Source: Paenibacillus tengchongensis (GTDB lineage: Bacteria > Bacillota > Bacilli > Paenibacillales > Paenibacillaceae). From it: 64,000 bases of DNA. The translations under genes were made by a program, and so were the position numbers. Location: positions 62,001 to 126,000 of the forward strand of contig NZ_WACP01000013.1 in the NCBI RefSeq assembly GCF_008973665.1. Reading direction: 5' to 3'. This document shows, piece after piece, positions 42,624-51,334 of the stretch (positions are counted from its first letter, which is position 1; each line of letters opens with the position of its first letter). The notes beneath the pieces were generated by a model. That model saw only the letters and a program-made list of their open reading frames with translations, had not been told where the DNA came from and searched no databases.

Positions 42624-44366
42624 TTGATTAATCCTTTCAAAAAATATAGAATTGACCGCCTTTTTTTTCATAGCTTCGCCATTGTGCTTATTGCGGTGAT
42701 TGGGGTTACCGCATGGACCAGCTACAGCAACTCCTCCAAGGCTCTCGTTCAAACGACCTCCCATTACCAGCAGCTGCTGCTGGATGAGTTGAATAATGAA
42801 ATTACGACCCGCCTGGTCATGATTGAACAGATTTCACTATCCAGCTCCCGTGACGGTGAGCTGACCAATTATCTGCTGAACAGGCAGGATGAATTTGAAA
42901 GATACCGCAGACGCGTAAATGTTGAAAGCGCTCTCGCCAATTTAACCTATGCCATTCCGCTGATTCAAGGGATAGACCTCTATATGGATAACCCCATTCA
43001 AAGTGAACGGCAAAACTATATTCAATTCCGGAATCTCGCTGATCTGGATAAGCGTGAAGGATCAGAGTGTCTGGCACAAAGCGATTTCTGCTGGTCCAAG
43101 GAGTACAATTTCCCCAGCATACAAGGCGAGGTCCCGGTCCTCAGCTTTTTCCGGAAAATCATCTATGAAAATGACTATCTGGGCGTTCTTGTAGTCCATA
43201 TTAAAGCGGGCGAAATAAGGAAACTGCTTACCGGCAATTCTGCCGGCTCCAACCGGATCATGGCGGACAGTGAAGGCCAGCAAATGATGCAGATAGGCGA
43301 TGCGATGGGTCAGACCAACTGGTCCCGTTGGATTGATCTGAGAAGCAATAAATCCGGATATGTCCATATTCCCGCACAAGAAGGAGCGCGTGATACGCTA
43401 CTCGTCTACTCCAGGATGGATAATTCTGTATGGACGCTAATTGAATTCACCTCCTGGAAACAAATCACGGCAAGCAGCCTGAAGCTGGCGGAATGGATTG
43501 GTCTGATCGGTGTAGCAGCAGTGCTGCTCGTGCTGCTGCTGACCCACTTTTTAAGCAGGCAGTTTACCAAGCCGATCAAAAAGCTGGTAACTGCGATGCG
43601 GGGGTACTCCGTAGGGGGAGACAATGCAGAGCTTCCGGTGGATTATGAGAACGAATTCGGTTATTTATTCTCCGGATACCGGAAGCAGAACGAAAGGATA
43701 GAAGAGCTGTATCTCTCCCTTGAACGCCGTTATGAACAGCAGCGTAAAGCCGAAATTGAGGCGCTTCAGGCCAATATTAATCCGCATTTCCTTTATAATA
43801 TGCTGGATCAGCTCAACTGGATGGCGATTGAGGCCGGACAGGACGAACTTAGCCGCATCCTGGAGCTGATGGGCCGCATGTTTCGGATCGGGTTGTCCAA
43901 CGGCAACAGCTTCATCACGGTAGCTGATGAGCTGCTGCATATCAAATGTTATCTGGAAATCCAGCAGCTGCGCTGGGGAGAAGGACTTGAATTCAGGATC
44001 GAGGCGGCGTCAGTGCTTAAAGAGTTATATATTCCAAAGCTTACCCTGCAGCCGTTCGTGGAGAACTCCATCATTCATGGTTTTAACAAACAGAGAACCG
44101 GCTGTGTCTCGATCCTAATGGAGAGGTTTGCTGATGTTCTGCATATTGTCATTGAGGATAACGGCTCCGGATTGAGGGAGCCTGAAGGCTCAAGACATAA
44201 CCGTCCTACAGGCGGCTACGGCATACGAAATGTAAGAGAGCGGATAACCGGTTATTTCGGTGAGCATTATGGAATCGTGCTTAGTGAACGTGAAGAAGGC
44301 GGAACCAGAGTGGAAATCACGCTTCCGCTAATGACCGAGCCACTGGCAGAAACAAGGAGCCTTTGA
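42624..44366 (+). CDS. Sensor histidine kinase, YesM/LytS-type
   Basis: 580 residues; TTG start after AAAGGAAGGTAGAAGTCC. One membrane helix near 13-35 (FFHSFAIVLIAVIGVTAWTS), an extracellular sensor domain to about 285, and a second helix near 292-316 followed by a HAMP domain. The His_kinase domain has NINPHFLYNMLDQLNWMAIE (phospho-acceptor histidine), and the ATPase has EDNGSGL and GGYGIRNVRERI. It pairs with the regulator at 44400 and should sense a xylan-derived oligosaccharide outside the cell, since it lies in the aldouronate cluster. Confidence 0.92.
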   Translation: MINPFKKYRIDRLFFHSFAIVLIAVIGVTAWTSYSNSSKALVQTTSHYQQLLLDELNNEITTRLVMIEQISLSSSRDGELTNYLLNRQDEFERYRRRVNVESALANLTYAIPLIQGIDLYMDNPIQSERQNYIQFRNLADLDKREGSECLAQSDFCWSKEYNFPSIQGEVPVLSFFRKIIYENDYLGVLVVHIKAGEIRKLLTGNSAGSNRIMADSEGQQMMQIGDAMGQTNWSRWIDLRSNKSGYVHIPAQEGARDTLLVYSRMDNSVWTLIEFTSWKQITASSLKLAEWIGLIGVAAVLLVLLLTHFLSRQFTKPIKKLVTAMRGYSVGGDNAELPVDYENEFGYLFSGYRKQNERIEELYLSLERRYEQQRKAEIEALQANINPHFLYNMLDQLNWMAIEAGQDELSRILELMGRMFRIGLSNGNSFITVADELLHIKCYLEIQQLRWGEGLEFRIEAASVLKELYIPKLTLQPFVENSIIHGFNKQRTGCVSILMERFADVLHIVIEDNGSGLREPEGSRHNRPTGGYGIRNVRERITGYFGEHYGIVLSEREEGGTRVEITLPLMTEPLAETRSL

Positions 44367-44399
44367 GCCCCGGTAGTGAAGAATAAGGAGGGAAGCGCA

Positions 44400-46022
44400 G
44401 TGTGGAGAATCGCTATCATTGATGATGAACGGCAAGTTCTGAAGGGAATGAAGTGGGCCATTCCCTGGGATGAGCTGGGAGCTGAATGGGCTGGAGAAGC
44501 TATGAACGGCGAGGATGGCCTGGAGGTTATCCGCCGTACACGGCCGGATATTGTCATCACTGATCTGTATATGCCCGTAATGAGCGGCCTGGATATGATG
44601 GAACAGCTTCGGAAGGAAGGCTTTGAAGGCAAAATCATTATTCTAAGCGGGTATTCAGATTTTGAGCACGCGAGACAGGCGCTTAAATTCCATGTTACGG
44701 ACTATGTATCCAAACCAATCAGTCTGCCGACATTGAAATCGATTCTGGGCAATGTTGTTCAGGAGCTGGAACAGGAGGAGGAGAAGCGCATCAGGCAGTG
44801 GGAGCTGGAGTTTAAGATGACGATGTATGAACCTTTTGTAGAGAAGGAGTGGGTCCGCTCTGCTGCTGTGGGTACCCTTGACCCTGTGTACAGGGACAGT
44901 ACGCGTCTTCCGCCTTCCTATCTCTTCTGGCAGGAACGCAAGCATGTCACAGTCGGCATCGAGCTGATCCGTGATGAACGGGCCAGTTGCTTATCTGTCT
45001 CCGATTGGAATCTGTTCCGCTTTGCGGTCAGCAATATTGCTTGCGAAGTTGCAGTTAAGCTGTTCCCTGATCTGGAATACACAGAGCTGCACAGTACCAG
45101 GGCATTGCTGATCATTCATCCGGATGCGGGCCTGCCTGACAACAAGCTGGAGAACAGGCTGGAAGAGCTGGGGATCCGGCTGATTGACAACATCGGCAGC
45201 TACCTTAAGCTGGTTACACGTATAGGCATCGGAGGAGTGAAGGATACATGGACCCGGCTCTCCGATTCGACAGAGGAAGCTTTCCGGGCGATGGATCAAA
45301 GGATATTGCGGACCTCCTCCGTACATGAGGTGTACAGGTACAAGGAGAATAGCAGCAGCGGAGCGGGCAAGGTTGCCCTCTTTCCGGTCAAGTTCTCGTA
45401 TAAGCTGGCTACAGCCATGAAGACGTCTCAGGAAGCGGAGGCGCATCAGCTTGTGCTGGAATATATAACGGAAATGAAAAAGCAGGAAGGGGTCACACCG
45501 GGATATGTCCAAATGCTTGGAAGTGAGCTGTGGGGGATTATAACCTACTCGCTGTATGAATCCGGCTTTGTGCTGGATGAGCTGTTCACTGTAGACCAGA
45601 TTGCCAAGGAAATCAGCAGCCTGGTCATACCGGACCAGCTGGCAGGCTGGCTGATAGATAAGATTACAAGAATCAGCACCAGCCGGCAGTGGAAAGGGAG
45701 CAGCAAGCACCGGCAGGTTGTCGAATTCATGACCAGCTATATTCATGAGAACTATGCGCAAGAGCTTACACTCGCCGAACTTTCGGATAAGGTATTCATT
45801 TCGCGGAACCACCTGTCTATTATTTTCAAGAATATTACGGGTGAGACCTTCAATAATTATCTGACCCGGGTACGGATCGAAAAAGCGCGGGAGCTGCTCC
45901 TGGAACGAAATATGCTGGTGTATGAAGTGGCGGAACGGGTCGGTTATAAGAACATTCCTTATTTCAGCACGCTGTTCAAAAAAATCACCGGGATGAATCC
46001 TACAGAACTTATAAAAAATTAG
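44400..46022 (+). CDS. Response regulator, YesN/AraC-type
   Basis: 540 residues from the GTG at 44400, which fits AAGGAGGG; an upstream ATG at 44376 precedes this site. The receiver domain (1-120) has IAIIDDERQVLKGM, the phospho-acceptor in DIVITDLYMP and the lysine in DYVSKPI. A long middle region (about 130-430) follows. The AraC-type double helix-turn-helix is at about 435-538 (LTLAELSDKVFISRNHLSII, YEVAERVGYKNIPYFSTLFK). AraC-type activators bind direct repeats near the -35 box. The 20-bp repeats at 36890 and 40624 are its likely targets. Confidence 0.92.
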   Translation: MWRIAIIDDERQVLKGMKWAIPWDELGAEWAGEAMNGEDGLEVIRRTRPDIVITDLYMPVMSGLDMMEQLRKEGFEGKIIILSGYSDFEHARQALKFHVTDYVSKPISLPTLKSILGNVVQELEQEEEKRIRQWELEFKMTMYEPFVEKEWVRSAAVGTLDPVYRDSTRLPPSYLFWQERKHVTVGIELIRDERASCLSVSDWNLFRFAVSNIACEVAVKLFPDLEYTELHSTRALLIIHPDAGLPDNKLENRLEELGIRLIDNIGSYLKLVTRIGIGGVKDTWTRLSDSTEEAFRAMDQRILRTSSVHEVYRYKENSSSGAGKVALFPVKFSYKLATAMKTSQEAEAHQLVLEYITEMKKQEGVTPGYVQMLGSELWGIITYSLYESGFVLDELFTVDQIAKEISSLVIPDQLAGWLIDKITRISTSRQWKGSSKHRQVVEFMTSYIHENYAQELTLAELSDKVFISRNHLSIIFKNITGETFNNYLTRVRIEKARELLLERNMLVYEVAERVGYKNIPYFSTLFKKITGMNPTELIKN

Positions 46023-46100
46023 GCAGCAGACGAGGGGACAAGCATGCCAGACTTGATAAATTGAGGTTGGTTAATCACCCTTTGCAGCAGAACCTTGGTT

Positions 46101-46180
46101 TTTTGTTATCTAGATTGAAATATTGGTATGGCTGGAAATAAGAGGAATGAATACGATTAGAGTGTATTTAAACGCTTTCA
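46101..46180 (+). promoter_or_regulatory. Beta-glucan-type promoter 1: two 20-bp direct repeats plus cre-like site
   Basis: Box a TTTTGTTATCTAGA (46101-46114) and box b TATTGGTATGGCTGG (46121-46135) have their core G exactly 20 bp apart (46105, 46125). TACGAT at 46152-46157 is the -10, 27 bases after the box b core G. The -35 position reads TGGCTG, far from consensus. TTTAAACGCTTTCA at 46167-46180 matches a CcpA cre site at all but one position and lies just after the expected transcription start. Confidence 0.65.
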
Positions 46181-46201
46181 TTCTAGGAGGAATGCCATTC
46201 T

Positions 46202-46921
46202 ATGTTCAGGATGAAAAAGCTCTTTACCAGCAGCTTGCTACTGATCTCCACTCTGCTGGCCGTCGCCCCGTCCGCTTCTGCCGCCACCGTCTTCGATGAG
46301 CCTCTGACCTACTATAATTCCGCCAACTGGCAGAAGGCAGACGGTTATTCCAACGGAAGCATGTTCAACTGTACCTGGCGCGCAGCCAACGTCACCTTCA
46401 CCGGCAGCGGCGAAATGCGCCTGGCCTTGACCAGCCCCAGCTACAACAAATTCGACGGAGCGGAGATGCGTTCGGTCCACAAGTTCGGCTACGGCAAATA
46501 CGAGGTGCGGATGAAGCCGGCGAAGAATCCGGGCATTGTCTCCTCCTTCTTCACCTATACCGGCCCTACCGACGGGACGCCTTGGGATGAAATTGATATC
46601 GAGTTTCTGGGCAAGGACACCACCAAGGTGCAGTTCAATTACTACACCAACGGCGTAGGGGGACATGAGAAGATCATCAACCTCGGCTTTGACGCCGCCA
46701 GCGGCTATCATACGTATGCCTTCGACTGGCAGCCGGGCTCCATCAAATGGTATGTGGACGGCGTCCTGAAGCATACGGCAACCAGCAACATTCCATCCAA
46801 TCCCGGCAAAATCATGATGAATCTCTGGAACGGCACCGGCGTCGATTCCTGGCTGGGTGCCTACAATGGAGCGAATCCGCTCTTTGCCTACTATGATTGG
46901 GTCAAATACACTAGCAACTAA
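46202..46921 (+). CDS. bglS: Secreted endo-beta-1,3-1,4-glucanase (lichenase), GH16
   Basis: 239 residues; ATG 12 bases after AGGAGG. A signal peptide (about 1-27, ending SASA) precedes a single GH16 domain. The catalytic motif DEIDIEFLG has E130 (nucleophile), D132 and E134 (acid/base). The flanking regions (FNCTWRAANVTF, NPGIVSSFFTYTG, KVQFNYYTNGVGGHE) are those of Bacillus/Paenibacillus lichenases. It cuts beta-1,4 bonds next to beta-1,3 bonds in mixed-linkage glucans. No carbohydrate-binding module. A paralogue follows 115 bp downstream with a similar promoter. Confidence 0.96.
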   Translation: MFRMKKLFTSSLLLISTLLAVAPSASAATVFDEPLTYYNSANWQKADGYSNGSMFNCTWRAANVTFTGSGEMRLALTSPSYNKFDGAEMRSVHKFGYGKYEVRMKPAKNPGIVSSFFTYTGPTDGTPWDEIDIEFLGKDTTKVQFNYYTNGVGGHEKIINLGFDAASGYHTYAFDWQPGSIKWYVDGVLKHTATSNIPSNPGKIMMNLWNGTGVDSWLGAYNGANPLFAYYDWVKYTSN

Positions 46922-46948
46922 ACGGGCAGCCTCTGGCCATCTTCATAA

Positions 46949-47004
46949 TTTGTTATCCGGGTTGACACATTGGTATGGCGGACGCTCCGCGTATTTTGTA
47001 CGCT
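46949..47004 (+). promoter_or_regulatory. Beta-glucan-type promoter 2: two 20-bp direct repeats
   Basis: Box a ATTTGTTATCCGG and box b CATTGGTATGGCGG have core G residues at 46952 and 46972, exactly 20 bp apart. TACGCT at 46999 lies 27 bases after the box b core, as in promoters 1 and 3. The -35 position (TGGCGG) is poor. Confidence 0.62.
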
Positions 47005-47035
47005 TATAGCAAGAAACAGCACAGGAGGAGCGGAG

Positions 47036-47791
47036 TTGAAACAAAGCAAATGGTTGATAGCGGCTGGAGTGGCCGCTGTAATCTCGGCTGCCGTTTGGGC
47101 CGGAATGACGCTTGCCAATGATCCGCCTGGTAAGGAGACGGTTCAGATGAAGGAAGGCTTTCTGCAGGATGATTTTAACGGATATCAAGAGGAGTTATGG
47201 AACAAGGCCGACGGTTATTCCAACGGCAGCATGTTTAACTGTACGTGGCGTGCGGACAACATCTCCTTTACGGAGGACGGTCTGCTTACCCTCTCGTTGA
47301 CCAGCCCTTCAGCCGGGCAATATGACGGATCGGAATACCGTACGGCAGTCAAATACGGCTACGGCCGTTATGAGGTGACGATGAAGCCGGCAGCCAATCC
47401 GGGAATCGTCTCCTCATTCTTTACGTATACCGGACCATCCGAGGGCGAGCCATGGGATGAGATCGACATTGAATTCCTGGGCAAGGATACGACCAAGGTG
47501 CAGTTCAATTATTTCACGGACGGCGCCGGCGGGCATGAGTTCATTTATGATCTCGGCTTTGATGCTGCAGAGGAATTCCATACCTATGCATTTGAATGGA
47601 AGAAGGACTCCATCACCTGGTATGTGGATGATCAGCCGGTGCATACGGCGACGGATAACATTCCTTCCGTCCCGGGACGGGTGATGATGAATTTGTGGAA
47701 CGGAACAGGCGTCGATGAATGGCTGGAACCGTATGACGGCCAGGCTCCCCTATATGCTTCCTACGATAAGGTCCGATTTATCCCAGAATAA
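47036..47791 (+). CDS. Second GH16 lichenase-type glucanase, membrane-anchored or secreted
   Basis: 251 residues from the TTG at 47036 after AGGAGGAGCGGAG. The hydrophobic N-terminus (WLIAAGVAAVISAAVWAGMT) has no clear cleavage site, so it may stay as a membrane anchor. The GH16 domain is a close paralogue of the upstream enzyme (DEIDIEFLGKDTTKVQFNYF, NPGIVSSFFTYTG, NLWNGTGVDEWL). All three catalytic acids are kept. The pair arose by tandem duplication that included the promoter repeats. A bidirectional terminator follows. Confidence 0.93.
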   Translation: MKQSKWLIAAGVAAVISAAVWAGMTLANDPPGKETVQMKEGFLQDDFNGYQEELWNKADGYSNGSMFNCTWRADNISFTEDGLLTLSLTSPSAGQYDGSEYRTAVKYGYGRYEVTMKPAANPGIVSSFFTYTGPSEGEPWDEIDIEFLGKDTTKVQFNYFTDGAGGHEFIYDLGFDAAEEFHTYAFEWKKDSITWYVDDQPVHTATDNIPSVPGRVMMNLWNGTGVDEWLEPYDGQAPLYASYDKVRFIPE

Positions 47792-47818
47792 CCGGGGGAT
47801 GGCCTGACGCCTCCCACG

Positions 47819-47856
47819 ACAAGAAACCGCCTTGATCCAAGGCGGTTTCTTGTACC
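47819..47856. terminator. Bidirectional terminator
   Basis: AAGAAACCGCCTT pairs perfectly with AAGGCGGTTTCTT across GATCC, with T-rich flanks on both strands. It separates convergent genes. Confidence 0.92.
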
Positions 47857-47864
47857 TGCCAGGG

Positions 47865-49442
47865 TTAATGCGGCGCAGCACGGTCCCAGGCGTTGACCTC
47901 CCGCGTTTCCGCCGCTCCCCCATAGGCATGCCATTTCGCTACGAAATTATCGAACTCGGCGATATCGCCGTCCTCGAAGATAATGGTCTGAAAGGTCTTC
48001 TGCTCCAGCTTCTTCAACAGCTCGCCCTCTGCTTTCATTGTAGGGGTTAACGGGCCGGTGAACTGCTCTTTATGGGAGGCTGCCTTCTGAGACAGCAGGA
48101 TGGGCCCGACATCTTCGGGAATTTCCTTAATGACCCTGGAGGGGATTCTTGCCCCGTCGAAGGTCAGCGTGTAGGAGGCAACGCGGATGCCGCCCATCGG
48201 CAGGGCAGAGGGGTCGATCGTCGGCTGTCCGTCACGCATGGCCCAGTCATAGCCCTCCGCAAGCCCGTTGGCGAACTCGCCGGTGGATGTAGCGTAGTAA
48301 TCAAACAGATAATTCTGATACGTAAAAAAGATTTCAGGATGCTCCATCTTCTTGTTGATCAGAATGGCACCGTTGACTGGCAATGAGCCTCTGCGCATCA
48401 CTGTGCCGTCCGGTCCGGACGGAATCGGAGCCGGCTGGATCTGTGCCTGCGGATCTCTGGCGCTCAGGGCGGACAGCGGCCAGCCCCGCATCCAGTACGG
48501 TCCGGCAATGATGCCGGCCTTGCCGGAGACGAAGAGATTACCGGCGCCCTCCTCGTCGAGCCAGGCGCTGTCGGGGGAGAGATATCCCCGCTCCACCCAG
48601 CTCTTCATCAGGGAGATTCCCTTGCGGGCGCTGGGCAGTACCGAGCCGTATTCCAGCTCTCCGCCCGGGCTGCGGTTCCATTGCTCCGGAACGGCTCCGA
48701 AGGCGCCAAAGACCCAGCTGCTGTCGCCCATCCAGGTGTTGGGGCCATTGCGGAAGCTGACGGCCAGGCCATAGGTGTCCTTGCGCCTATTCCCGTCAGG
48801 GTCCTGGTTGACGAACGCATCCATGACCTGCTCCAGCTCCTCCAGCGTACCCGGGGCCTGCAGGTGAAGCTTATCCAGCCAGTCCTGCCGAATCCAGAGG
48901 ATGGGATCGGAGCTGTATTCATAGTCCATAATCGGAATGGCGTACCGGCCGCCTTCCCGGACATAGGCGTCCCAGGCCGACGGGTCCTCGGCTACTGCCT
49001 TCTTCCACACCGGGGAAGCGTATTCATTAAACAGGCTGCCGACCTCGCGGAATTGTCCGGAATCGATCAGCTCCTGAATGACATTGGCATCCCGGAGGGT
49101 CACCACATCGGGCATATTGCCCTTGGCCAGCTCGAGCCGCAGCTTGTTGGCATAGGTCTCGGAGGTGCCTGAGATCGTCCAGAGATAGCGGAGCCGGATG
49201 CCCAGCCGTTCTTCCGCCCAGACGGTATGGACATTGTGCTCCAGGCTTTCGCCGTCCTTGAAGGTCAGATTGGGATTGACGGAGCCTACTGTCGTAAGCT
49301 GGACGGAAGGAACATATTTGCCCTCCTGTGTGACCGCCGGCTTGGCATTCGGGGGAACGGGCTGGGTGCCGCCGGAATTGCCGCTGCGGAACATGCAGCC
49401 CGACAGCAGCAGCAGCGCGAGCAGTGATAAAGCTGTTCTCAT
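47865..49442 (-). CDS. Solute-binding lipoprotein without adjacent permeases
   Basis: 525 residues from the ATG at 49442, which has GGAGGCGAAGGT upstream. A lipoprotein signal (MRTALSLLALLLLSGC) precedes a large binding domain (LTFKDGESLEHNVHTVWAEE, LRLELAKGNMPDVVTLRDAN, DPILWIRQDWLDKLHLQAPG, KAGIIAGPYWMRGWP). The size is that of LplA-type binding proteins for oligosaccharides. No permease genes adjoin it; it is divergent from the YesM-like kinase gene 129 bp away. It may deliver ligand to the permeases at 55933-57764 or to the kinase as a co-sensor. Confidence 0.85.
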   Translation of the reverse strand: MRTALSLLALLLLSGCMFRSGNSGGTQPVPPNAKPAVTQEGKYVPSVQLTTVGSVNPNLTFKDGESLEHNVHTVWAEERLGIRLRYLWTISGTSETYANKLRLELAKGNMPDVVTLRDANVIQELIDSGQFREVGSLFNEYASPVWKKAVAEDPSAWDAYVREGGRYAIPIMDYEYSSDPILWIRQDWLDKLHLQAPGTLEELEQVMDAFVNQDPDGNRRKDTYGLAVSFRNGPNTWMGDSSWVFGAFGAVPEQWNRSPGGELEYGSVLPSARKGISLMKSWVERGYLSPDSAWLDEEGAGNLFVSGKAGIIAGPYWMRGWPLSALSARDPQAQIQPAPIPSGPDGTVMRRGSLPVNGAILINKKMEHPEIFFTYQNYLFDYYATSTGEFANGLAEGYDWAMRDGQPTIDPSALPMGGIRVASYTLTFDGARIPSRVIKEIPEDVGPILLSQKAASHKEQFTGPLTPTMKAEGELLKKLEQKTFQTIIFEDGDIAEFDNFVAKWHAYGGAAETREVNAWDRAAPH

Positions 49443-49570
49443 GAGACCTTCGCCTCCACGTTGTTCTTGTCGATTCCTATCGTTTCGTACCGATTGTATC
49501 ATACCGGCTGCCGGCCGATTATGATATGGTTTTTAATTATAGGGCAAAGCCTGCTGTAAAGGATGATATT

Positions 49571-51334
49571 ATGGCCCGGAGGGCAAATCTGTTTGTCAAA
49601 ATGGTTGCGGTTCTGCTTTCGCTAATCTCGGTAACGCTCTTTTTCTACGGCGTGTCCTACCGTAAGGATGTCGGCATCATCACCAGCCAGATCGAAACCA
49701 CCGACCTGAACCATCTGGAGTTCCTGACCCAGCAGCTCGATAGCGGCATCAACCAGTTGGCCGGAAGCATGTACGCCCTGCAGCGGGACCCGACGATCCG
49801 CGATTACGTTCAGATCCGGCAGCTCGGGCATCTAATCGATCCCAGCCAGACTGTAATGACTGTACTGGAGAAGCTGTCGCTGCAGACAGGTGTGAGCACC
49901 TGGGAGAACCGCATTGTGCTCTACAAGCCGCGCAGCGACGAGACTCTGGGCTCGGATTCCTCGCTCTCCTTCGATGCTTCCATTCTCTCAGCTCCGCTGC
50001 CGGCAGGCTGGCAGTATGTTCCGAAGTCGGAGGGGGGCAGTGACGCCGCCTTCCGGCTGCTGCTTCCCGACCCTCCGGAGAGCCGGGAAGCACCGGAGCG
50101 GGCACAGCTGCTGATGGTCATGTATGTTCCCGTGTCCAACCTGGAGCGGATGTTTGAAACGTACCAGTCCCAGAATAGCGGAGACACGCTGCTGTATCAT
50201 CCGTCCTTCGGCATTATACAAAGGCACGGTGTCGATCAGAGCATCGCCGAACGGATTGTCGGGATGCTGCCGGTTCCCGGGAACGGAGAGTCCACCACCC
50301 GCATCGTCGACCTGGCGGAAGGCCGCTTCCTTGTCAGCTCGGTTCCGTCCTCCACCCTGGACTGGCAGGTCGTGCATTATTCGCCGCTGGAAGAGATTCT
50401 GGAGCCCATCCGCAGCACCCGGTACTCCTTCTTCACGGCATCGGCCATCCTGCTGGCGATGAGCCTACTGTTCTCGCTTCAGCTATACCGCCAGGTCCAG
50501 CGGCCGGTAAGCCTGCTGCTGCGCTCCCTCAACCGGATGAAGGAGGGACGCTGGTCCACCCGGATACATACGAAGACCAACGCTGAATTCTCTCTGCTCA
50601 ATGAGGAGTTCAATGAGATGGCGGAGACGATCCAGTCCCTGATCGAGCAGGTGTATATGGAGCAAATCCGGGTGAAGGACGCCCATCTCAAGCAGCTCCA
50701 GTCCCAGATTAATCCGCATTTCCTGTACAACTGCCTTCATTTCATCAAGAGCAAGGCCGTCGTCGGCGATACGGAGGCGGTGGAGGCGATGGCGCTTAAC
50801 CTGGGCGAGTATTACCGTTATATCACCCGGGTTGACCACTCCCTGACTACGCTGGGCGAAGAGCTGAAGCTGCTTGAGAATTATCTGGCGATCCAGAACC
50901 TGAGAAAGCAGCGGATCCGCTACGAAATGGAGATTGACGATAGCCTGCTCGGACTGCAAATTCCCCGGCTGCTGATTCAGCCGCTCGTGGAGAACAGCAT
51001 CATTCATGGCATCGAGAAAAAGATCGGCCTGTGCTTCATCCGTATCCATGCCTACCTTACAGGGGACGGGGCTGCCGTCACCGTAGAAGATGACGGCGCC
51101 GGCATGACCGATGAAGCGATCGGGCAGCTGTACGCGAAGCTGAACGAGCCGGTACGCGAGGACGGCGATGCACCGGGGGGCTGCGGCCTGTGGAACGTGC
51201 AGCAGCGCCTGAAGCACTTTTTCGGCGAAGCCTCCGGTCTGGAGATTGTCCCGTCGCCTGCAGGTGGTCTGCAAATTACGCTCCATATGGAGAAGAAAGA
51301 GGTCCAAGATGCATCAAATTCTTCTGGTCGATGA
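49571..51334 (+). CDS. Sensor histidine kinase, YesM-type (beta-glucan system)
   Basis: 587 residues from the ATG at 49571 (AAAGGATGATATT upstream). A first membrane helix at about 9-30 (MVAVLLSLISVTLFFYGV), an extracellular domain to about 280, a second helix (YSFFTASAILLAMSLLFSLQ), a HAMP domain, and the kinase core LQSQINPHFLYNCLHFIKSK with the ATPase motifs EDDGAGM and GGCGLWNVQQRL. It overlaps the start of the regulator gene by 26 bp. By position it senses beta-glucan fragments. Confidence 0.92.
   Translation: MARRANLFVKMVAVLLSLISVTLFFYGVSYRKDVGIITSQIETTDLNHLEFLTQQLDSGINQLAGSMYALQRDPTIRDYVQIRQLGHLIDPSQTVMTVLEKLSLQTGVSTWENRIVLYKPRSDETLGSDSSLSFDASILSAPLPAGWQYVPKSEGGSDAAFRLLLPDPPESREAPERAQLLMVMYVPVSNLERMFETYQSQNSGDTLLYHPSFGIIQRHGVDQSIAERIVGMLPVPGNGESTTRIVDLAEGRFLVSSVPSSTLDWQVVHYSPLEEILEPIRSTRYSFFTASAILLAMSLLFSLQLYRQVQRPVSLLLRSLNRMKEGRWSTRIHTKTNAEFSLLNEEFNEMAETIQSLIEQVYMEQIRVKDAHLKQLQSQINPHFLYNCLHFIKSKAVVGDTEAVEAMALNLGEYYRYITRVDHSLTTLGEELKLLENYLAIQNLRKQRIRYEMEIDDSLLGLQIPRLLIQPLVENSIIHGIEKKIGLCFIRIHAYLTGDGAAVTVEDDGAGMTDEAIGQLYAKLNEPVREDGDAPGGCGLWNVQQRLKHFFGEASGLEIVPSPAGGLQITLHMEKKEVQDASNSSGR

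Noticed and set aside
49443..49570. A further copy of the 20-bp direct repeats between the orphan binding protein and the kinase gene
   Set aside because: TATGATATGG is present but no second box at 20 bp could be aligned.
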